Below, in pieces: positions 8,249-16,311 of a stretch of 40,850 bases of DNA; position 1 is the stretch's first letter, and every line of letters starts with the position of its first letter. The translations under genes and the position numbers were made by a program. The notes beneath the pieces are model-generated. The model saw only the letters and a list, made by a program, of their open reading frames with translations. It made no database searches and was not told the DNA's origin. Source of the DNA: Marinobacter sp. (GTDB lineage: Bacteria > Pseudomonadota > Gammaproteobacteria > Pseudomonadales > Oleiphilaceae); contig JAAZVL010000008.1 in the NCBI GenBank assembly GCA_018623515.1, forward strand, positions 1 to 40,850. Reading direction: 5' to 3'.

Positions 8249-9495
8249 GGTTGCTCCGCCGCCTGCATGCCGGTAATCACCGCGTCGCCCTCTGCCAGCT
8301 CGTCACCGGGCAGTTCCGTGAACCGACCATCGGAGGCCCCCGTTTGCACCACCACTCGGGTAGGCTGCCCGTCACGCAGCACCCAAACCGTATTCGAGGG
8401 TCCTGCCCGGTTTCCCCCGGCGCGCGCTCCGGGATGGCTGAACAGCCCGCCACCGCCGCTATCCGTCGCCGGCGGGGTAAAACGAAACGCCATATTCGGA
8501 ATCCGCAGGACGTCCTCACGCCGGCCGGTTTCGATGGTGGCGGTGGCCGTCATGCCCGGTTTGAGCAAACCGTCGCTGTTGTCCACGGAAAGCACGGTGG
8601 TGTAGGTAACCACGTTGTTCTCGACGGCCGGGTAGAGGTGAACCTTGAGTACTTCGGCAGAAAACTCCCGGCCGGACCAGGCATCCACGGTAAAGGTTGC
8701 CGACTGCCCGGCTTCCACCAGCCCGACATCCGCCTCGTCCATGGATACATGCAACTCCATGGCTTTCAGGTCCTCTGCCAGCAGGAACAGCACCGGGGTC
8801 TGGAAGCTGGCAGCCACGGTATTGCCGGGCTCGATACTTCGCTGCAGAACCACACCATTGATTGGAGAGGTAATCACCGCTTTTTCCAGCCGGGTTCGGG
8901 CCTGAAGAACCGAGGCCTCCGCCTGCCTCACCGAGGCACGGGCATAGGCCAGTTTGGCTTCGGCCCGCTTGCGGGCGGCGATGGCAGCATCCAGTTCCGC
9001 CTGGGCCGTGGTGCCTCGCTCACGCAACGCACTGATCCTGCGCTCGTCCACCTGTGCTTCCTGCAGCGTCGCCTCGGCCTCCGCTACCGAGGCGCGGGAC
9101 AGGGCCAGTTGCGCTTCGGCCTGCTCCAGCGCCACTTCCAGTTCATCGGTTTCAAACAGGGCCAGCGTCTGCCCCTCGGTCACCAGGTCATTTTCATCCA
9201 CCAGAACCCGGGTGATCAGGCCCGATATTTCCGCGCCCACGGACACCTCACTCTTGGGCTCAAGACTCCCGGTAGCCGTGGCGGTCAGCACCATATCGCC
9301 CCGGTCCAGAACATGAGTCTGCCACTGCACTTCGCCGTCGTCCGGCCACAGCCACCAGCCAGCAAGCGCCAGCAGTGCCGACAGCAACAGCAGCCAAAGC
9401 AGTCGCCCGGCCCTGCCCCGTTTGCGCTCCGACCGGATGACGCGATTGACTTCGTCCGCCATTTCCTGCGGGGACGTCTCTTCTCCCTGTTGCAT
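8245..9495 (-). CDS. Membrane fusion (periplasmic adaptor) protein, MacA/HlyD family
   Basis: Adaptor linking the ABC permease to an outer-membrane channel across the periplasm. The 416-residue protein has a cytoplasmic Arg-rich N-terminus, one membrane helix near 30-47 (LLWLLLLSALLALAGWWLWP), a biotinyl-lipoyl half-motif, a long Ala/Glu/Arg coiled coil (about 120-200), the returning motif ITSPINGVVLQRSIEPGNTV, and a beta-barrel region. It ends with a Gly-rich linker before VWVLRDG. ATG 9495 has GGAGAAG just upstream; the longer reading to 9555 lacks support. There is no TolC-type gene in the window, so the pump would have to borrow a channel encoded elsewhere. Confidence 0.93.
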   Translation of the reverse strand: MQQGEETSPQEMADEVNRVIRSERKRGRAGRLLWLLLLSALLALAGWWLWPDDGEVQWQTHVLDRGDMVLTATATGSLEPKSEVSVGAEISGLITRVLVDENDLVTEGQTLALFETDELEVALEQAEAQLALSRASVAEAEATLQEAQVDERRISALRERGTTAQAELDAAIAARKRAEAKLAYARASVRQAEASVLQARTRLEKAVITSPINGVVLQRSIEPGNTVAASFQTPVLFLLAEDLKAMELHVSMDEADVGLVEAGQSATFTVDAWSGREFSAEVLKVHLYPAVENNVVTYTTVLSVDNSDGLLKPGMTATATIETGRREDVLRIPNMAFRFTPPATDSGGGGLFSHPGARAGGNRAGPSNTVWVLRDGQPTRVVVQTGASDGRFTELPGDELAEGDAVITGMQAAEQP

Positions 9496-9691
9496 CAACT
9501 TCTCCTTCCAAACCGGATTACATATGACACGGATTTGAGACACGTCAATATGCAATCTACTGAGTAGCTTCTATATTGCCATCACAGGACGTGCATTTTT
9601 TGGCCAACTCATCAGGGCCATTAACGTTTCTGCCCACAATATGTATCAAGGCTCGGCCGCATGGCCAACAAAAGCCAGGGAGATTTGAATT
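9496..9691. other. Divergent intergenic region (pump / LVIVD lipoprotein)
   Basis: Gap of 196 bp between two divergent start codons; it must hold promoters for both directions. I see AT-rich tracts (CATATGACACGG, CTATATTGCC) and an AGGGAG site before the plus-strand gene. I see no promoter I would defend and no clear operator. Confidence 0.4.
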
Positions 9692-12673
9692 ATGGGTAGA
9701 AGATTTCTGCGGTCCGTCGTGCCAGGGGCTCTGGCAGCGGGCCTGGTAACAACGCTTGCCGGCTGCAGTGGCAGCGATCACGATGCCTCCCTTGGCACTC
9801 CAGAAGGGGAAGCCATTGTTGAGGCGTTCCTGACCGAAAAGGTCGTCCAGATCGGCGGTGCTACAACCGCAACGGCCCACGCCGAGATGGGCGAAACTGA
9901 CTGGGCCGTGTACAACATGGCCAATCGGCTGGCGATCACGCCAATCCAGACTACCGCAGGTGTTGTGCACGAAATTGAGCTGGAGAACTTCATCCAGGAC
10001 ATTCTCGTGGTGCCCTACGAGGGCCGCACCTATGCACTGGCGGCAGTCCGCGAATCCGGCATCGCCGTGGTGGATATCACCGATCCGGCGGCAATGCAGG
10101 TGTTGCACACCACGCCGGTGAATTATTACCAGGACGGGATCATCTTCGCAGAGGGTGGCGGGGATCTCGTCACCGACGTGGTTATTGAGGGCCATGGTTT
10201 TATAAAGTCGCTGGAAGCTGATGACACCAATCTGTGGATTGCGGACGAAAGTTACGGGATTCACAGGACAGCACTTGCCAATGTTATCAGCGCAACACCA
10301 GCGCTTGAGGACGACGGGACTCTCCTTGTCGACGACGAGGTCTACACCCTCCAATACTCAGGGGAACACCCCTGGGGTGCTCCTGCCGATTTGCAACTGC
10401 ATGCTGACGGTAACTTGTATGCGGCCATCGGTTTCCTGGGGCTTGGAGTCTATGATCCGACCACTCTGGACCGCATCGGTTACTACAACCTGTACACCGA
10501 CACCAGCGTTTCCGAAGATTGGTTTCTTGACATGAATGTTGCCGATGAAGTCGTGGATTCGAGCACATACCTCGACCCCGACACCGGCATGCCGAACTAT
10601 CTACAGGCGTCATTCGAAATTCAGGAAGTCTGGCACGGAGATAATGACACTGCTGCAACCCCATGGGCGGATTTCGACCGCTATGGCAAGTACTACTACA
10701 AGGCCAACAAGCTCGATGTCGAAACCTACGGGGATGGCGGCCAGACAATTGTCTACCTGGCGTACGGCCTGGGTGGCCTGGTTGCAGTAGGTGCCACTGA
10801 TCTCGGCAATATCACCTATCAAGGCTATGCTCCAGCTGTCCCGGCCCATGGCCCGGATGAACCAACCGGTGAGCAGTCAAAGAGCCTGTTCCCCTACTTC
10901 GGCGTAGGCATGCTGAAGGAAGCGGGGGTGATTGACGTTGAAGTCGACACCACCAACGACCGGGTGTTTTATGCGGATCACTTTGCCGGACTCGTCGCCC
11001 TTGAAGGCGCACAAACCCCGGCGACCAGTTGGCAGCAGAGTGGTGCACCTTTTGACAATGACGATAATGATCGTCTCCACTGGCCCGACTACGAGTTCGT
11101 CACCTCCTACAACATGGGCGCCTGGGATCCAGACGACAACGAGTCCCTGCCAATCTGGATGTATGAGGCTCCGAGCCTGTTGGTCACCGGCGAAGTCAGT
11201 GGCCACGGCAATGCTCTGTTCCTGATGCCGACCCTCAGTGACACCACTGGCGCGGTTGACGTGGTTCAGGCCACCGGTGCCGGCGGCCTGAACTTCATGG
11301 ATCTGGGCGACCTGACGACCACTGAAACGGACATGAGCACCAAGTTCAGCGTCCCGGCCTACTTCGCCAGCACCGACGAAATCTATGCCGCTGCGGATGG
11401 CACACCAACGTCGCCCCTGGCCGTTGGCCATACACAGGGCGTTTCGGCTACCCAACAATACCTCTATATGGCCGATGGCCCCCATGGCATGAGCGTTTGG
11501 CAGATCGCAGACGCTGACGGCAATGCGCTTGATGAACCACACGTGGTAGCCAATACGGTGGTTGATGAATACGAAGTCGACAACCCGGACGGCTCCACGG
11601 TCTACCCGACTCCCCATGCCTATAACGTGATCATGAGTGGCAATGACGACATGGCCTATGTAATGTCGCAGAGCCTGGGGCTGCGCCGCGTGGATGTAAC
11701 CGGGGCAGAGGCCGGTCAGGGTGTTCCCGGCACACCGCTGCTGCTGACACCGCAGCCCTCGGATTTCTATGAGCATAACCTGGCAACCGGCTCCTACGGC
11801 GAGATCAGCCGGCAGGACCATGCCTACGATGTGGACTTCCATAACAACTACGCGGTGGTGGCCGATGGCAGCAACGGACTGACCGTCTACGACATGACCA
11901 TGAACCCGGCCGACGGCACCGGCAATCATGTGGTCGCCAACCTTGGCTCGGCGACCGGCAAACCACTGCTGGGACGTACCTCCGGCGTGGAACTCTGGAC
12001 CAACCCTGAGAACGATAAGATCTATGCCTTCGTGGCCGCCGGCCATTCTGGTATCGCGGTGGTCGACATGACCGACCTCCTGGTGAATGGCGTGACGCCG
12101 GGCATGGAACTGATCAAGATATTTCAGCCGATCAAGATCGAGGAAGAGCTGGATGGCACCGTTCACATCGGCAAGGCTGACAGCCGCAGTGTGGATGTCG
12201 ACGTTATCGGCGACCACGCCTACTTCAGCTATGGCGGCTTCGGACTGCTGGCTTACAGCATTGACGATCTGCTGGCACCCCTACCCGACGGTGTCGAGCC
12301 AGACAGAGTATTCGCACCGGGAGGCGGTGGTGCGGACTACCGCCCTGAGGCTGTAGCCCAGTATCGCCTACAGGCCGAGCCTGGTTTGGAGGACTCCGAT
12401 CCAGAGGCCCTGTACATGACTCCACAGTACTTCCCGGCTGATACCCTGCTGGTGGACGGCGACGGCCACTGGTACACCCTCGACGAACCGCGACTGCTGT
12501 TCTATGTGGCCTACGGGGAAGCTGGCGTTGCCAAAATCGACTGGAGCGATCCGGCCAACCCGATGCTGATGGAACACCAGCACACTGTGGGTGAAGCTAC
12601 CGGAACCACAATCGCAAACGGAAGGGTCTATGTCGCCGATGGCGGCGGCGGCCTGGTCATCTTCCGCCAATAA
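9692..12673 (+). CDS. Large LVIVD-repeat beta-propeller lipoprotein
   Basis: 993 residues; function unknown. The signal peptide ends in lipobox LAGC (Cys25), so the protein is probably lipid-anchored and exported. The rest is built from about a dozen copies of a blade strand of the form ADGxxGLxVxD, at roughly 114-131, 181-193, 242-256, 353-368, 424-438, 590-604, 654-668, 720-735, 778-794, 842-858, 936-952 and 978-992. This is the LVIVD repeat pattern of secreted beta-propellers. Twelve motifs could make one large or two stacked propellers, closed by the C-terminal strand VYVADGGGGLVIFR. The protein is rich in Asp and Glu, as expected for exported proteins of marine or halotolerant bacteria. 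AGGGAG lies about 9 bases before the ATG. The gene stands alone between the divergent pump operon and the convergent OmpW-type gene. No enzymatic motif was recognised; a binding or scaffold role is only a guess. Confidence 0.85.
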   Translation: MGRRFLRSVVPGALAAGLVTTLAGCSGSDHDASLGTPEGEAIVEAFLTEKVVQIGGATTATAHAEMGETDWAVYNMANRLAITPIQTTAGVVHEIELENFIQDILVVPYEGRTYALAAVRESGIAVVDITDPAAMQVLHTTPVNYYQDGIIFAEGGGDLVTDVVIEGHGFIKSLEADDTNLWIADESYGIHRTALANVISATPALEDDGTLLVDDEVYTLQYSGEHPWGAPADLQLHADGNLYAAIGFLGLGVYDPTTLDRIGYYNLYTDTSVSEDWFLDMNVADEVVDSSTYLDPDTGMPNYLQASFEIQEVWHGDNDTAATPWADFDRYGKYYYKANKLDVETYGDGGQTIVYLAYGLGGLVAVGATDLGNITYQGYAPAVPAHGPDEPTGEQSKSLFPYFGVGMLKEAGVIDVEVDTTNDRVFYADHFAGLVALEGAQTPATSWQQSGAPFDNDDNDRLHWPDYEFVTSYNMGAWDPDDNESLPIWMYEAPSLLVTGEVSGHGNALFLMPTLSDTTGAVDVVQATGAGGLNFMDLGDLTTTETDMSTKFSVPAYFASTDEIYAAADGTPTSPLAVGHTQGVSATQQYLYMADGPHGMSVWQIADADGNALDEPHVVANTVVDEYEVDNPDGSTVYPTPHAYNVIMSGNDDMAYVMSQSLGLRRVDVTGAEAGQGVPGTPLLLTPQPSDFYEHNLATGSYGEISRQDHAYDVDFHNNYAVVADGSNGLTVYDMTMNPADGTGNHVVANLGSATGKPLLGRTSGVELWTNPENDKIYAFVAAGHSGIAVVDMTDLLVNGVTPGMELIKIFQPIKIEEELDGTVHIGKADSRSVDVDVIGDHAYFSYGGFGLLAYSIDDLLAPLPDGVEPDRVFAPGGGGADYRPEAVAQYRLQAEPGLEDSDPEALYMTPQYFPADTLLVDGDGHWYTLDEPRLLFYVAYGEAGVAKIDWSDPANPMLMEHQHTVGEATGTTIANGRVYVADGGGGLVIFRQ

Positions 12674-12687
12674 ACCCTCAACACCTG

Positions 12688-12723
12688 AATGAAGAAGGCC
12701 GGGAATTCCCCGCCTTCTTCATT
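12688..12723. terminator. Bidirectional terminator hairpin
   Basis: A 12-bp stem (AATGAAGAAGGC with its complement) surrounds the palindrome GGGAATTCCC, broken only by one C-C mismatch: a 36-bp near-perfect palindrome. It lies between the convergent LVIVD and OmpW-type genes. Flanking T runs are short. Confidence 0.7.
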
Positions 12724-12743
12724 TCAGCATCCGCAAATCCGGT

Positions 12744-13400
12744 TCAGAAACGGTAGCCCACTCCCAACTTGAACACGACCGGGTCGATCTCCATTTCGAC
12801 CGTTTCGTCAACGGTCCCGGAGAACTTGGCGTCTGTGTCCAACAAGGTATATCGAACGTCAAAATTGACCAGCACCGGCGTACCAAAGTCCATCTCAACC
12901 CCCGCCAATACCGTGGGGTCAAAGGTGCTGTCCAGGTTTACGTCGAGCCCCGGTGGCGTGGCGTTCTCATCATAGAACTTGTTGAAGGCAACGCCCGCAC
13001 CAAGATACGGCGTGACCGCCGAAGTATTCTGGAAAAAGTAGTTCATGGTGAGATAGGTCGGGACGTATTTAACGTCTCCGACATTGCCGATCCCCAGCTC
13101 GTTCAACCGGTGATTGCCCTCCAGGTCAGGCGAATATGGCAATGAGGAACTTATTTCAAGGGCAGCAGAGTCCGTAATAAACCAACCCAGGGCACCGCTG
13201 AGGGTTATATCGCTGTCCAAGCGGACACCGCTCCCGGGGATAGTCGAAAAGCTCTCACTGCCCGTATCCGGGTCCATGGCACTCACGCCGGCCCGAATAT
13301 AGAAGTCACCAGCTGCTGCGTACACCGGGCCTGCCAGCGCTATTCCCAGCAAAGAAATGGCCGTGGTACTCGCCAGTTTGGAAACAGAAAATCCCTTCAT
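12744..13400 (-). CDS. OmpW-family outer-membrane beta-barrel protein
   Basis: 218-residue outer-membrane protein; OmpW members form small 8-stranded barrels with a hydrophobic channel. The signal peptide (about 1-29) ends GPVYAAA. Recognised family segments are FYIRAGVSAMDPD near the mature start, LGWFITDSAALEISSSLPYSPDL, the GDVKYVPTYLTMNYFF stretch, and YLGAGVAFNKFYDE. The chain ends with the aromatic residue F (GVGYRF), the usual signal for BAM insertion. A GGGAGG ribosome-binding site precedes ATG 13400. It is divergent from the potassium channel gene and convergent with the LVIVD gene. Ligand not inferable. Confidence 0.9.
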   Translation of the reverse strand: MKGFSVSKLASTTAISLLGIALAGPVYAAAGDFYIRAGVSAMDPDTGSESFSTIPGSGVRLDSDITLSGALGWFITDSAALEISSSLPYSPDLEGNHRLNELGIGNVGDVKYVPTYLTMNYFFQNTSAVTPYLGAGVAFNKFYDENATPPGLDVNLDSTFDPTVLAGVEMDFGTPVLVNFDVRYTLLDTDAKFSGTVDETVEMEIDPVVFKLGVGYRF

Positions 13401-13425
13401 AATGTTTCCCTCCCAGGAAAGTTTG

Positions 13426-13455
13426 TTGACGGGATGAGATATCGCTCTCTAGAGT
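13426..13455 (+). promoter_or_regulatory. Candidate promoter of the ion channel gene
   Basis: TTGACG (13426-13431) and TAGAGT (13450-13455) with an 18-bp spacer would start transcription about 40 bases before the channel ATG. This is a moderate sigma-70 match. Confidence 0.35.
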
Positions 13456-13501
13456 CTAGTAAAGATCAGCTTTCCTTGACCAAGCAGGAGACAGTCACCG
13501 G

Positions 13502-14374
13502 ATGCCGCCCCTGAAACCCGCCAGACTGGGCCTACGAACCCGCCTTTTCCAGCTAATCTTCGAGTCGGACACGCCGGTCGCCAAGGCCTTTGATATTTCC
13601 CTGATAATACTGATCTTCCTTAGCGTAGCGATCGTGATGCTGAACAGCATAGACGAGTATCATGAACGTTTCGGTGAGCTGTTTTACTACACTGAGTGGG
13701 TCATTACGGTCCTGTTCACCATCGAGCTGGCCCTGAGGGTTTACTGTCTCGAGAAGCCCTTGCTCTACTTGAAGAGCTTCTATGGCATCATCGATGTTCT
13801 GGCGGTCTTGCCCACCTGGCTGGTGCTGATCTTCCCCGGAGCGCAGGTATTGGTCGTTGTGCGCCTGTTGCGGGCGCTGCGGCTGTTCCGGGTTCTGGAA
13901 ATGATGACGCTGGAGGGTGAAAAGCGCCTGCTCTGGGGCGCGCTGGTGCGCAGCCGGCACCAGATCGGAATTTTCCTGTTCACCGTGGTGATGCTGGTGA
14001 CCATCTTTTCGTCTGTCCTGTACCTGATCGAACCGTCAGAGGCAGGCTTTACCAGCATCCCCAAGGCCATTTACTGGGGCATCGTCACTCTCACCACAGT
14101 CGGCTATGGGGATATCACTCCCGTCACCGCACTGGGGCAGTTCATTTCCGTGGCCATCATGCTGATCGGTTATTCAATCATCGCGTTGCCGGTGGGCATT
14201 TTTTCAGCCGAGGTCATCCGGGCTCTTCAGAAGGAGCGGTATTCCGATGAGGCCTGTCCTGGCTGCGGCAAGCACCGGCACGAACAGGACGCCCGCTACT
14301 GCAAGTACTGCGGGACCTGGCTGGATGAAGAAACCACGGACCCCCGCAAGAAAGCAAAAAGCCCCGGGGCCTGA
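13502..14374 (+). CDS. Voltage-gated potassium channel with C-terminal zinc ribbon
   Basis: Six-helix cation channel of the inner membrane. In 290 residues, S1 lies near 30-48 and S2 near 60-80. S4 is at about 115-133, with Arg at 121, 124, 127 and 130 spaced every third residue (the voltage sensor). S5 is near 155-175. The pore loop carries the potassium filter TVGYGD (199-204), and S6 is near 212-238. After S6 the protein has a CPGCG...CKYCG module (C252, C255, C267, C270) that looks like a zinc ribbon, then a basic tail. AGGAGA lies 10 bases before the ATG. The 3' end forms the upstream arm of the terminator for the convergent fpr gene. A homotetramer is expected; the zinc ribbon may sense metal or redox state or aid assembly (inference). 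Confidence 0.93.
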   Translation: MPPLKPARLGLRTRLFQLIFESDTPVAKAFDISLIILIFLSVAIVMLNSIDEYHERFGELFYYTEWVITVLFTIELALRVYCLEKPLLYLKSFYGIIDVLAVLPTWLVLIFPGAQVLVVVRLLRALRLFRVLEMMTLEGEKRLLWGALVRSRHQIGIFLFTVVMLVTIFSSVLYLIEPSEAGFTSIPKAIYWGIVTLTTVGYGDITPVTALGQFISVAIMLIGYSIIALPVGIFSAEVIRALQKERYSDEACPGCGKHRHEQDARYCKYCGTWLDEETTDPRKKAKSPGA

Positions 14375-14386
14375 GGCACCGGGGCT
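14360..14386 (-). terminator. Rho-independent terminator of fpr, embedded in the channel gene stop
   Basis: Stem AGCCCCGG/CCGGGGCT with the channel TGA stop (14372-14374) in the loop. Read on the minus strand it is followed by TTTTTGC, a good intrinsic terminator for fpr. On the plus strand no T run follows. Confidence 0.75.
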
Positions 14387-14415
14387 CTTACCAATGAGTG
14401 TTCCGGATCGGGATC

Positions 14416-15186
14416 TTACTGCTCCACGAACGCCCGTTCGATCACGTAGTGACCCATATCGCCACCCCGGGCCTCCCGGAATCCCATTTTGTCCAGGATC
14501 GCGCAGGTGTCCTTGAGCATGCTCGGGCTGCCGCAGATCATGAAGCGGTCGGTGTCAGTATTGAAATCCGGAAGTCCCAGATCCCGGGTGATCTTGCCTG
14601 ATTCCATGGCGTCGGTCAGGCGGCCCTCGTTACGGAAGGGCTCGCGGGTGACGGTCGGGTAGTACAACAGATTGCCCTTGACCATCTCGCCAAAGAATTC
14701 GTTCTCCGGCAGCTCTTCGATCTCCTTCTGGTAGGCCAGCTCGGAGATGTAGCGCACGCCGTGGGTCAGGATAATCTTGTCGAAGGCCTCGTAAACTTCC
14801 GGGTCCTTGATGATGCTCATGAACGGTGCCAGGCCAGTACCGGTGCTGATCAGCCAGAGGTTCTTGCCGGGCAGCAGGTTGTCCAGTACCAGAGTGCCGG
14901 TCGGTTTCTTGCTGAGCAGGATCTCGTCACCCGGCTTGATCTGTTGCAGGCGTGAGGTCAGCGGGCCATCCGGCACCTTGATGGAGAAGAATTCCAGCTC
15001 TTCCTCATAATTGGCGCTGGCAATACTGTAGGCGCGCATCAGCGGCTTGCCATCGGTCTCAAGGCCGATCATCACAAAATGACCGTTCTTGAACCGGAAA
15101 CCCGGATCGCGGCTGGTCTTGAAGCTGAACAGGGTGTCGTTCCAGTGATGGACGCTGGTGACCGTTTCTTTCATCAGGTTGCTCAT
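14416..15186 (-). CDS. fpr: Ferredoxin/flavodoxin-NADP+ reductase
   Basis: FAD enzyme that moves electrons between NADPH and ferredoxin or flavodoxin in the cytoplasm. The 256-residue protein from ATG 15186 matches pseudomonad Fpr by eye almost throughout: VTSVHHWNDTLFSFKTSRDP, the FAD motif RAYSIAS, the NADP-binding STGTGLAPFMS, MICGSPSML and the C-terminal YVIERAFVE. GAGG lies just upstream of the chosen ATG; an extension to 15213 is possible but less likely. It is divergent from a finR-like regulator. In Pseudomonas putida, FinR activates fpr under superoxide stress, so the same arrangement suggests the same control here. Confidence 0.96.
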   Translation of the reverse strand: MSNLMKETVTSVHHWNDTLFSFKTSRDPGFRFKNGHFVMIGLETDGKPLMRAYSIASANYEEELEFFSIKVPDGPLTSRLQQIKPGDEILLSKKPTGTLVLDNLLPGKNLWLISTGTGLAPFMSIIKDPEVYEAFDKIILTHGVRYISELAYQKEIEELPENEFFGEMVKGNLLYYPTVTREPFRNEGRLTDAMESGKITRDLGLPDFNTDTDRFMICGSPSMLKDTCAILDKMGFREARGGDMGHYVIERAFVEQ

Positions 15187-15276
15187 GTAAACCTCGTACC
15201 TGCGCTCAAGCAAAAAGCGTGAATCGTCTGAATATCAATTGCCTGAAGTGTAACCCACGTTTAACCTATCGATGAA

Positions 15277-15291
15277 ATGGGATATACCCAT
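15277..15291. promoter_or_regulatory. Candidate FinR operator
   Basis: Inverted repeat ATGGG-ATATA-CCCAT in the 142-bp gap between fpr and the LysR gene. It is flanked by two ATCGAT sites at about 15268 and 15310. LysR regulators bind interrupted dyads in divergent promoters, and this is the clearest one here. A possible finR -10 (TATACC) lies inside it, which would allow autorepression. Inference only. Confidence 0.45.
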
Positions 15292-15328
15292 AACCTTATT
15301 CGACAAAATCGATTAATGGCGCATCCTT

Positions 15329-16213
15329 ATGAAATTCAGTTTCCGTCAGCTTGAGGTCTTCCTTGCCGCCGCACACTTCCAGAACATCACCCGGGCCGCC
15401 GATTCCCTGGCCATGTCCCAATCCGCCGCCAGCAGCGCCCTGAAGGAGCTGGAGAGCCAGTTCGATATCCAGCTCTTTGATCGGGTGGGCAAACGCCTTC
15501 AGCTCAACGAACTCGGGCGCCTGTACCGGCCCAAGGTGGAATCCGTGCTTGCCCAGGCCCGGGAACTGGAGCAGGCCTTCAGCAAACACTCGGAAGTCGG
15601 TGCCCTCAAGGTCGGCGCCACATTGACTATCGGTAACTATCTGGCCGTGGGCGTCATGGCCCAATACATGAATACCCCTACCCGGCCCCGGGTTTCCCTG
15701 GAAGTGGCCAACACCAGCACCATTGCCCGGCGGGTAAAGGATTTCGAGCTGGACATCGGGCTCATCGAGGGGGAGCTGCAATCATCGGAGCTGGAGATGA
15801 TTCCCTGGCGGGAGGACGAACTGGTAGTGTTCTGTTCCCCGACCCATCCCCTCGCCAGCAAGGGAAAACTGACCGACGAAGACCTGCGGCAAGCCACCTG
15901 GATCATGCGCGAACAGGGCTCCGGCACCCGCCAGAGCTTCGAACGCGGCATGCACGGTTTGCTGCCGGACCTGAACGTCTTGCTGGAACTGGAGCACACG
16001 GAGGCGATCAAGCGGGCGGTGGAGGCGGACCTGGGCATCGGCTGCCTGTCCCAGGTGGTCCTGGTTGACGCCTTCCGCCGTGGCAGCCTGGTGCCGCTGG
16101 ACGTGCCCGAGCACCGGCGGTTTGACCGGCAGTTCTACTTCATTCTGCACAAGCAGAAGTATCGGAGCGCAGGGATTGATGCGTGGATGGAGCTTTGCCG
16201 GGGGCTGGAATAA
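15329..16213 (+). CDS. finR: LysR-type regulator, FinR-like
   Basis: 294-residue LysR transcription factor. The winged helix-turn-helix spans about 1-60 (FRQLEVFLAAAHFQNITRAA, then SQSAASSALKELE and LFDRVGKRLQLNELG). The effector domain follows from about 88 (LKVGATLTIGNYL). Sequence similarity by eye to pseudomonad FinR, and the position divergent from fpr, support the call. The predicted role is activation of fpr under oxidative stress and probably autorepression. The coinducer or redox-sensing mechanism is not visible. The gene is followed by a pair of inverted palindromes before the convergent miaE. Confidence 0.85.
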   Translation: MKFSFRQLEVFLAAAHFQNITRAADSLAMSQSAASSALKELESQFDIQLFDRVGKRLQLNELGRLYRPKVESVLAQARELEQAFSKHSEVGALKVGATLTIGNYLAVGVMAQYMNTPTRPRVSLEVANTSTIARRVKDFELDIGLIEGELQSSELEMIPWREDELVVFCSPTHPLASKGKLTDEDLRQATWIMREQGSGTRQSFERGMHGLLPDLNVLLELEHTEAIKRAVEADLGIGCLSQVVLVDAFRRGSLVPLDVPEHRRFDRQFYFILHKQKYRSAGIDAWMELCRGLE

Positions 16214-16223
16214 TGATGAAGAC

Positions 16224-16294
16224 GGGGTCAGATGAAAGCTTTCATCAGACCCCATTTTAAGGCAGGGGTCTGAAGAAAGCCTTCTTCTGACCCC
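16224..16294. repeat. Pair of inverted 30-bp palindromes (REP/BIME-like)
   Basis: Two 30-bp palindromes, 16224-16253 and 16265-16294, each begin GGGGTC and end GACCCC. Each pairs throughout except at position 7/24 (A-A in the first, T-T in the second) and, in the second only, at 14/17. The second copy equals the reverse complement of the first at 27 of 30 positions, so they are oppositely oriented, as in BIMEs. They lie between the convergent finR and miaE genes, the usual home of REP elements, and may also stop transcription. No REP-associated transposase is nearby. Confidence 0.75.
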
Positions 16295-16311
16295 ATCTTA
16301 GCGGGCCTGCA

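Noticed and set aside
8251-9567. 438-codon plus-strand frame antisense to the membrane fusion protein
   Set aside because: Low-complexity basic product, mirrors the coding strand; the minus strand has a complete MacA-like protein.
10877-12217. 446-codon minus-strand frame inside the LVIVD gene
   Set aside because: The plus frame shows regular propeller repeats with signal peptide; the antisense frame shows none.
16224-16294. Tandem palindromes considered as a minimal CRISPR array
   Set aside because: Copies are inverted relative to each other, only 11 bp apart, and no cas gene is present.
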